Source: a virus. From it: 20,012 nt of DNA. Where the stretch lies: positions 1 to 20,012 of the IMG/VR virus record IMGVR_UViG_3300020477_000175; one strand, written 5' to 3'. Positions 12,853 through 18,072 of the stretch are shown piece after piece. The notes under the pieces are model-generated. The model had not been told where the DNA came from. It did no database searches and saw only the letters and a program-made list of their open reading frames with translations. A program made the position numbers and the translations under genes. The stretch's first letter is position 1, and every line of letters starts with the position of its first letter.

Positions 12853-14548
12853 AAACTCCTCCTGAATTTGTTATCTCGCAAATATCATGTGTCTCAACGT
12901 GTTCATCAAATTCTTCACCTAACTTGTCTACTGCTTCAGAGTAAGGTACTGTAGATAAAGGCTGACCACCCCTACTACCGTCAGGATAACAAGTAAACCC
13001 TCTTAATCTGTGAGCGTAGGATGCTAGAGTGTTTGCAAAATTCTTAACCGTATCAGGGTTATTAAACTTTGTACCCCAAGCAGGTAAGTTAATAGTGGAA
13101 CTGATGGACATATCAACATAGTCTTGAACATCTGCCTGAAATTTAATTCTTCTTTCGTAATCTTCTGCAAGATCCAATGCTGATTCAATACTCTCTGGAT
13201 CAACACCGTACAAATCAATTAATTCTTGAGCAGCACTGTCTATAACGTATTGATACTTCCACCTAGTTCCACCAGTTAAATATCTTCGCTTGTATGCAAC
13301 AGCAAAGATTGGCTCTATACCAGAAGAACTACCAGCAAGTATACTAATAGAGCCAGTTGGAGCAATAGCACGGTTCGCCACTGGCCTAGATATGGATAAC
13401 TCGTCTGCAAATCTTCTAGAAACGTCATCACTAATCCCTTTATATACCGATAACCATCGGTGAAGATCGGTACTAACTTCATATTTTTCTCCTCTTTTAA
13501 TAAGCCATTCATGCATTCCCATAAGTCCAAGACCTAATCTTCTGTTTTTTTGCCTTACAGCATGAACTTTCGGATAAGGTAATTCGGCTCTCAAGGTTCC
13601 GCATATTAAAAATTTAGTGGCTAAGTCTACTACATGGGCCAACTCTGATATCGACTCAATACGGCCCAAATTGATACTCCCCAAATTGCAAACATCACTG
13701 TCATCAGCACTACATACCTCAGTACAGGCATTGCGTAAAGTTTCATTCTCATTCTCCATAAAATTAAAACTGAATCCTGGTTCTGCTGTTCGTAATGCCT
13801 GTTCAATATTCTTAACAAACGTATCACCAACAGATCCAGTATTCCAGTACTCCAGTAACCAATCTGTATCATAGTTAATACTAATATTAGTCATATCTAA
13901 CGGAGCGCGAAAGTTAAAATCTTGCTCCTTAATTTGCTTCAGGGTTAAACCAGTATCTCCTACTGGCATTGTATCCCAATCCTTTGCAGTAAGGAAGTTG
14001 GGAATATCGTTGTGCTTCCAATGCAGTGATGCATACATTGCTGATCTACGAGATCCACCCTGCATTACATTAGCACCAATAGAATTTATCATCTGCATTT
14101 TGGGAATTGGGCCAGACGCAAGACCTCCTGATCCACTAAGAGTACGACCAGATTCTCTATAGGTAGAATAGTCAATACCTATTCCTCCCCCTGTCATTAA
14201 ACAAGACTCAGCTTTCCAACTGAGGTTAGCCCAATCCTCTCTTGTATCCTCTTCAGCAGACAATAGAAAACAGTTATTATAAAAGCGTTTGTCTCTACCT
14301 GCATAGTATAAGTACCTGCCTCCAGGAACAAATTTTAGATCAGTTATATATTCTGCAAGTTGACTTCGTTCTTCTTTTCTCATTAAGGCTTCTTCACCTG
14401 AACGATAGTTGCCACATACATCCTCAACTAAAACTTTAGCAAGTTGTTCCCAACTATCGCATCCAGTGTGTGCATATTTTAAATTAAATATATCCTCAGA
14501 AAACTTTGATCTGAACATAGGGTTCATGTTTGATTTAAATCTAGTCAT
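12842..14548 (-). CDS. nrdJ: Class II (adenosylcobalamin-dependent) ribonucleotide reductase (568 aa)
   Basis: The enzyme reduces ribonucleotides to deoxyribonucleotides for phage DNA synthesis. The catalytic set is present: active-site N273-A-C275-T-E277, the disulfide pair C93 (YNNCFLLSA) and C287 (VCNLGSINL), and the phosphate-binding APTGSIS at 396-402. The C-terminal segment RLRGFTCYPDGSRGGQPL resembles the class II KG.T.YRDGSR motif. There is no Tyr-Tyr radical relay motif typical of class I NrdA and no NrdB gene next to it, so B12-dependent class II is the best reading. The C-terminus ends CEITNSGGVCGV, providing the swinging redox cysteines. No ATP cone is seen at the N-terminus, so activity-site regulation is probably absent. 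The start overlaps the 57-aa gene upstream. Confidence 0.93.
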   Translation of the reverse strand: MTRFKSNMNPMFRSKFSEDIFNLKYAHTGCDSWEQLAKVLVEDVCGNYRSGEEALMRKEERSQLAEYITDLKFVPGGRYLYYAGRDKRFYNNCFLLSAEEDTREDWANLSWKAESCLMTGGGIGIDYSTYRESGRTLSGSGGLASGPIPKMQMINSIGANVMQGGSRRSAMYASLHWKHNDIPNFLTAKDWDTMPVGDTGLTLKQIKEQDFNFRAPLDMTNISINYDTDWLLEYWNTGSVGDTFVKNIEQALRTAEPGFSFNFMENENETLRNACTEVCSADDSDVCNLGSINLGRIESISELAHVVDLATKFLICGTLRAELPYPKVHAVRQKNRRLGLGLMGMHEWLIKRGEKYEVSTDLHRWLSVYKGISDDVSRRFADELSISRPVANRAIAPTGSISILAGSSSGIEPIFAVAYKRRYLTGGTRWKYQYVIDSAAQELIDLYGVDPESIESALDLAEDYERRIKFQADVQDYVDMSISSTINLPAWGTKFNNPDTVKNFANTLASYAHRLRGFTCYPDGSRGGQPLSTVPYSEAVDKLGEEFDEHVETHDICEITNSGGVCGV

Positions 14549-14714
14549 GTATATCTGCCTTCACTATAGAAATGTCTACACCTTCAAAGTGATCTTCAAG
14601 AACCTCTTTGACATCATCAGGAAGAGTTTGAAGAAGACCATCTGCTCCATCTACAGGAACTATATGATGATCTTCTTCTACCCTGACTTTTACTAATAAA
14701 ATAAAACTATGCAT
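14541..14714 (-). CDS. 57-aa acidic protein, unknown function
   Basis: A frame fills exactly the gap between the coiled-coil gene and the ribonucleotide reductase. Its ATG (14714-14712) overlaps the upstream stop as TAATG, and its TAG (14543-14541) lies inside the first codons of the reductase. The protein begins MHSFILLVKVRVEEDHHIVP and continues with VDGADGLLQTLPDDVKEVLEDHFEG and VDISIVKADIHD. A beta-hairpin-like start, an acidic helix (LPDDVKEVLEDHF) and a final strand suggest a small alpha/beta fold. Perfect coupling at both ends supports a real gene. No family is recognised. Confidence 0.7.
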   Translation of the reverse strand: MHSFILLVKVRVEEDHHIVPVDGADGLLQTLPDDVKEVLEDHFEGVDISIVKADIHD

Positions 14715-14950
14715 TAAAACCGAAATGTTCTACTACGCCATAAAGCAGTTGGTGTTAAACCATGACTTGATCTAGCTTCAGACAATGATTTAAATGCATC
14801 AGACAAACCTTTACTAGCTTCTTCATATACTACCTTTGCAGCTTCATATGCATCTTGAGCTTCATATACATCACCGTATTTAAGGCGTTGCAGTTCATCT
14901 TGTTTTATTTTAATTTCATCTTCAAGGGTTTTAATCATTTCATTATCCAT
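14714..14950 (-). CDS. Small coiled-coil protein (78 aa)
   Basis: The ATG sits after AAAGGAG with a spacing of six and overlaps the end of the MazG-like gene by eight bases. Residues 1-62 are an almost continuous charged helix with heptad spacing (MIKTLEDEIKIKQDELQRLK, then YEAAKVVYEEASKGLSDAFK), typical of a dimeric coiled coil. The tail (HGLTPTALWRSRTFRF) is basic and aromatic. No enzymatic motif is present. It may act as an adaptor or chaperone for neighbouring replication proteins; this is only a guess from position. Confidence 0.75.
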   Translation of the reverse strand: MDNEMIKTLEDEIKIKQDELQRLKYGDVYEAQDAYEAAKVVYEEASKGLSDAFKSLSEARSSHGLTPTALWRSRTFRF

Positions 14951-15407
14951 CGTTTACTCCTTTCTCTATTAAGTCAGACAGATCTGGTGGTAAGTGACCT
15001 TTAGGTTTTACAATCTTTCCATCGCTCCTAACGGTTCCCTTTTCTAATTTTTCCATGTTATTACCGTGTACTCTTAAAAAAGCCTCATCTAAATACTTTA
15101 ATTCTTTGTATCTCGATGCAAAACCAAATACAACATAGAGAACATCACATAACTCTTTCATCACCTTCTCTGGATTTATTTCATCGTCAGGTGAATGCAT
15201 AGCATCTAGTTCTTCTATTAGTTCTTGATACTCCTCTGTCATGTTATTGACACAAAGCTGTAATCTTTTTTCGTTGTGTTCATCTTTAATTTTTAAACTG
15301 TGACCTCTACTTTGAAATGGAACTTTATCATATATCGCTCTCATTGTCAAGGCATTTGTTACAGAATCTTGCCATTCATTTAAACATTCTTTATAATTAA
15401 TCTGCAC
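14943..15407 (-). CDS. MazG-like NTP pyrophosphohydrolase (154 aa)
   Basis: The all-alpha NTP pyrophosphohydrolase motif is visible: E58-E59-x-x-E62 (MTEEYQELIEELD) followed by E85-x-x-D88 (KELCDVLYVVFGFA), which bind the magnesium ions. Downstream come VHGNNMEKL and DGKIVKPKGHLPPDL, conserved in the phage MazG-like branch near phosphoribosyl-ATP pyrophosphohydrolases. The enzyme hydrolyses (d)NTPs to monophosphates and pyrophosphate. In phages it has been linked to nucleotide recycling or to ppGpp level control, the latter being debated. It overlaps DUF3310 upstream by 11 nt and the coiled-coil gene downstream by 8 nt, and sits two small genes before the ribonucleotide reductase, forming a nucleotide cassette. 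Confidence 0.9.
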   Translation of the reverse strand: MQINYKECLNEWQDSVTNALTMRAIYDKVPFQSRGHSLKIKDEHNEKRLQLCVNNMTEEYQELIEELDAMHSPDDEINPEKVMKELCDVLYVVFGFASRYKELKYLDEAFLRVHGNNMEKLEKGTVRSDGKIVKPKGHLPPDLSDLIEKGVNDG

Positions 15408-15717
15408 TAAATTTCCTCCCTCTTAATCTGTCTAATTCTTCTTGTGAATCTAATTCTTTAAATTCAGGTATATATACTTCATCTATTAATTTATCTAAAT
15501 ACCATTTGGCTTTTTGTAAATCTTCTAATGGTTTACCTTTATAATCAAAACGCCAGAGATACTTCATTATGTTTCCTTTTAGATAATGTTTAAAGCTATC
15601 TCCTGTAGTCGCTTTGATTGCATCTATACACTCCACACCATGTTGATTGTAATGTGGGGGTTCATTTACCATGTCTTCAATCGTAATGGTTTCCTCACCC
15701 ATAGTTAATATTCCCAT
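15397..15717 (-). CDS. DUF3310 protein (106 aa)
   Basis: The N-terminal motif VNEPPHYNQHGVECIDAIKA followed by FKHYLKGNIMKYLWRF and DLQKAKWYLDKLI is the hallmark of the DUF3310 family, sometimes labelled nucleotide kinase in phage annotation without good proof. It is found mainly in phages, often beside nucleotide-metabolism and replication genes, as here. The ATG used has AAAGG nine bases upstream; an in-frame ATG five codons later (MGEETITIEDM) is an alternative start. The 3' end overlaps the MazG-like gene by 11 nt. The biochemical role is not known. Confidence 0.88.
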   Translation of the reverse strand: MGILTMGEETITIEDMVNEPPHYNQHGVECIDAIKATTGDSFKHYLKGNIMKYLWRFDYKGKPLEDLQKAKWYLDKLIDEVYIPEFKELDSQEELDRLRGRKFSAD

Positions 15718-15735
15718 AGTTTAAAACCTTTCATA

Positions 15736-16038
15736 TTAATGTTTTGTTTGTGGTTTAAAATTGACATAAATTACGTTCTTTAGCTTTTTTTTATCCTCCT
15801 CTGATAAATTTTGATCTTCTTTTTCATATCTTTTTTGTGCATCGTCAATAACACTTTTTACTAACATTAATAAAGAATCACCAATATCATTTACAATATG
15901 ATGACGATCAGTATCATATACATCTTCAGTAGCAAAATCACCACAGGTTATGTTAATACCTTCTCCATCATGCGTAATAAATAATCCAAATGTACAGTCA
16001 GGTACATTTATCATATGAGTTATTTCACTTTTTGACAT
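15736..16038 (-). CDS. Unknown acidic protein of the replication block (100 aa)
   Basis: No family is recognised. It begins inside the end of the small nuclease gene (19-nt overlap) with GGAG five bases before the ATG. Residues 8-40 look like beta strands (MINVPDCTFGLFITHDGEGI, NITCGDFATEDVYDTD), followed by a hydrophobic helix (DIGDSLLMLVKSVIDDAQKR) and a charged helix (YEKEDQNLSEEDKKKLKN), ending with a strand IYVNFKPQ. A small alpha/beta domain is likely. It belongs to the same polycistronic unit as the nucleases. An alternative to an independent enzyme is an accessory or regulatory subunit. Confidence 0.75.
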   Translation of the reverse strand: MSKSEITHMINVPDCTFGLFITHDGEGINITCGDFATEDVYDTDRHHIVNDIGDSLLMLVKSVIDDAQKRYEKEDQNLSEEDKKKLKNVIYVNFKPQTKH

Positions 16039-16397
16039 GACATCTCCAAAAAATCTTTTGCATAAACGACTGCTAGTGGCTCTTTGCGATTTGCTTTGAT
16101 GATCACTAACGGCTTAGTTCCTTTAGTCACATGACTTTCAGCTTGAGATATAATGTCATATATAGCAAACTTTGCTCTTGATTTACACTCTACAGCCCAA
16201 GGCCATTTCTTTCTAGCAAGTGGGGATAAACTAATATCTGGACCGTTTACTCCCATCGGTGTAGATTTAATATCATCCTGTTCCACACCTTTTAGTCGAG
16301 ATAAAAGTAAATCCCTCACCCACTGTTGTAGTAGTCTCCCTTTGTTTTTAGCTGACGCTGGTTTCATATCGCCTAGCCATTTGAGTATAGTATTCAT
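16020..16397 (-). CDS. Small PD-(D/E)XK nuclease, resolvase-like (125 aa)
   Basis: The core reads G-x-NGPDISLSP (P53-D54) followed after 15 residues by E70-C-K72 (WPWAVECKSRAKFAIYDII), a clear PD-x(n)-ExK active site, and then PLVIIKANRKEPLAVV, the expected following strands. The N-terminal KPASAKNKGRLLQQWVRDLL is the conserved helix of this phage nuclease group, seen in many marine podoviruses next to replication genes. It is the size of Holliday-junction resolvase/VRR-type domains. The start at 16397 has AGGA six bases upstream and makes an unusual 50-nt overlap with the Cas4-like gene; the in-frame ATG at 16367 would shorten it by ten residues. Exact substrate is unknown. Confidence 0.85.
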   Translation of the reverse strand: MNTILKWLGDMKPASAKNKGRLLQQWVRDLLLSRLKGVEQDDIKSTPMGVNGPDISLSPLARKKWPWAVECKSRAKFAIYDIISQAESHVTKGTKPLVIIKANRKEPLAVVYAKDFLEMSCQKVK

Positions 16398-17217
16398 AGT
16401 TTCCTGCTTTTGATACAGGGTTTTTAGCGTACTTTAAATTAGGCCAACAAGAAAATTTATAGTCGCAAAACGTACAAGGCATCTGTAATTTTCTGTTACC
16501 AGTAGAGCGTTTATAGTATGTCTCCATAGTATCATCATACAGTCTTTCAAAGTGAGCATCCTCAGTGGTCTTGGATACCTGCAATGCTTTCTGCTCAATC
16601 AAGTCTATATAGTAATCCTCATCTTCTGGATCAGCTTCTATAACTTTGATCTCACCTGTACCTTTGTTTACTACAATCCATCCACCAGCTTTTACACCTT
16701 CAGCCCTAGCATATCCAAACAACTGACAGCAATAACCAAAGTCATCCTGTTTCTTTAGCTGTTCGTAGGATGCAAAGCGTTTGTCATATGACCAAGAACT
16801 AGCACTCTTAATATCCCAAACACTTTTATCACCTAACTGTATAACTAAGTCAAGTTCCCCATATAAATCCCCTGCCTTAGTAGATAACTTAACTTTCTTA
16901 TTCATATCAGTTATCTCTATTCCTGCCGACAAGAGAATGGCAACAGCTAAAACTTCAGTCATATCACCGTAAGCCATCATAATCTTAAAGTGATTTGGCT
17001 TGTCTGCCTCTTTCCATCCTAACTTTGATGCTTGTAATTGACACATAGGTTTGCCAATCTGAGACATGGATGGGAGTCCATTACTGCTACCTAACTTTTT
17101 ATAGTTAAATTTAGACAGCTTCTCATTAAACATCTGACTAGCTGTAAAAATTATACTTTTAGGTATCTCTGGGCCTCCAGACAGAAACAAGTCTAGCTTT
17201 GTTTGAAGATCATTCAT
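16348..17217 (-). CDS. Cas4/AddB-like Fe-S PD-(D/E)XK exonuclease (289 aa)
   Basis: The RecB-type nuclease motifs are in order: E88 in GDMTEVLAV, D123 in GELDLVI, D135-I-K137 in VWDIKSAS, and the QxxxY motif (CCQLFGYARAEG, Q165). Four cysteines are placed as in Cas4 and AddB: C59 far upstream (PMCQL), then C248-x2-C251-x5-C257 (CTFCDYKFSC), which in that group ligate a 4Fe-4S cluster that staples the nuclease fold. The role is probably 5' or 3' resection of DNA during replication, recombination or host DNA breakdown, as for other phage RecB-like exonucleases. It follows the putative SSB with an 8-nt overlap. Cluster loading might use the phage IscA-like carrier. Confidence 0.88.
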   Translation of the reverse strand: MNDLQTKLDLFLSGGPEIPKSIIFTASQMFNEKLSKFNYKKLGSSNGLPSMSQIGKPMCQLQASKLGWKEADKPNHFKIMMAYGDMTEVLAVAILLSAGIEITDMNKKVKLSTKAGDLYGELDLVIQLGDKSVWDIKSASSWSYDKRFASYEQLKKQDDFGYCCQLFGYARAEGVKAGGWIVVNKGTGEIKVIEADPEDEDYYIDLIEQKALQVSKTTEDAHFERLYDDTMETYYKRSTGNRKLQMPCTFCDYKFSCWPNLKYAKNPVSKAGNYEYYTQMARRYETSVS

Positions 17218-18016
17218 CGTCTACTGGTTCTATAAACTCAGCACCAACACTGCCGTTACCTATATTCTCTCTCATTCTTTCGGTAACATCTTCATTCTCT
17301 TTTTGTATAACCTGTTGAAATGTAAGCAAATTTGCTTCATCATCCTTAGTTACTTTAATTTTATTATCAACTATAGGTTTGTAATTAAGAACGAACCACT
17401 GATTAGATCCTCGCTTCTCAACTTTAAAGTCTATGCCAAGCTCATAGTTAAAGTGCTTTAGCTTTTGCTTTTCAAGTTCACCAACAACTTTACCTATTTC
17501 GTAAAAGTTAGATGGGCCAAGACGCATACGGAATGGTATTGGATCAAACTCTACTGGCTCTGATCCAGGTTTTACTGCATCATTCATTCTAATCATGCCA
17601 AACAAATGTCTATACAATTTTGTTCGACTAGCTTTTGCATATGCTACAGGATCTGAAGCCTTGAGTTTTTCTTTTTGTCTGGATGGCATCCAGCCACATT
17701 TATTTCCACCAAACCAATCAGTAGCCTTATCAGCAAACCTGATAAAATGCTGAGACATATTTGCATATTCCTCTGCATCACTGTCAAATACAGAAGTCTG
17801 CATGGTTGTTGCAAAGACACGAACAGCAACGTCCTTGCCAAATACAGGGCCATGATCAGGATGCTCAAGTCTTATTGATGGTACTGGTACACTAGCCATC
17901 TCTTCACCATAGAATGCATCTCTATTTATTGATGCTCTAGGTATTTGTGGGCCAGTGTCTTCTGGCACTACGAAAAGATTCGTAGATTGATTAAAGTCTA
18001 ATTCAACTAACGACAT
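17210..18016 (-). CDS. Putative ssDNA-binding protein (268 aa)
   Basis: The gene starts behind a strong Shine-Dalgarno (AAAGGAG) and a near-consensus promoter. The centre contains aromatic and basic stretches (HFIRFADKATDWFGGNKCGW, RTKLYRHLFGMIRM, FNYELGIDFKVEKRGSNQWF), suited to base stacking in an OB-fold-like domain. The C-terminus is acidic (SVGAEFIEPVDDE), the feature used by phage and bacterial SSBs to recruit polymerase and nuclease. Its place directly between DNA polymerase and the exonuclease matches where podoviruses keep their SSB (gp2.5-like). I recognise no decisive signature, so the function is inferred from context and C-terminal acidity. Confidence 0.75.
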   Translation of the reverse strand: MSLVELDFNQSTNLFVVPEDTGPQIPRASINRDAFYGEEMASVPVPSIRLEHPDHGPVFGKDVAVRVFATTMQTSVFDSDAEEYANMSQHFIRFADKATDWFGGNKCGWMPSRQKEKLKASDPVAYAKASRTKLYRHLFGMIRMNDAVKPGSEPVEFDPIPFRMRLGPSNFYEIGKVVGELEKQKLKHFNYELGIDFKVEKRGSNQWFVLNYKPIVDNKIKVTKDDEANLLTFQQVIQKENEDVTERMRENIGNGSVGAEFIEPVDDE

Positions 18017-18043
18017 TTTTTTCTCCTTTCAAAATGTATAATG

Positions 18044-18072
18044 CTTATAACATATTAATTTTGATTTGTCAA
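18044..18072 (-). promoter_or_regulatory. Sigma70-type promoter upstream of the putative SSB gene
   Basis: On the minus strand TTGACA (18072-18067) is followed by a 17-nt AT-rich spacer and TATAAG (18049-18044). The hexamer is preceded by TGT, giving an extended -10 (TGnTATAAG). The -35 box overlaps the TGA stop of the DNA polymerase gene. Transcription would begin about 18036-18037, leaving a leader of about 20 nt with the Shine-Dalgarno AAAGGAG. The match to the bacterial consensus (11 of 12) suggests use of the host RNA polymerase. Confidence 0.7.

Noticed and set aside
13024-13872. Several 60-90 codon frames on both strands within the ribonucleotide reductase gene
   Set aside because: The reductase frame has all catalytic motifs across the stretch; these others are shifted or antisense shadows without ribosome-binding sites.
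14409-14696. Plus-strand 95-codon frame over the start of the reductase
   Set aside because: It runs antisense to the reductase start and to the 57-aa minus-strand gene, which has coupled start and stop; the plus frame has no upstream ribosome-binding site.
15322-15350. TTGACA-17-TAAAGT on the minus strand inside the MazG-like gene as an internal promoter
   Set aside because: The -10 matches only four of six positions and it lies within conserved coding sequence, so a chance match is likely.
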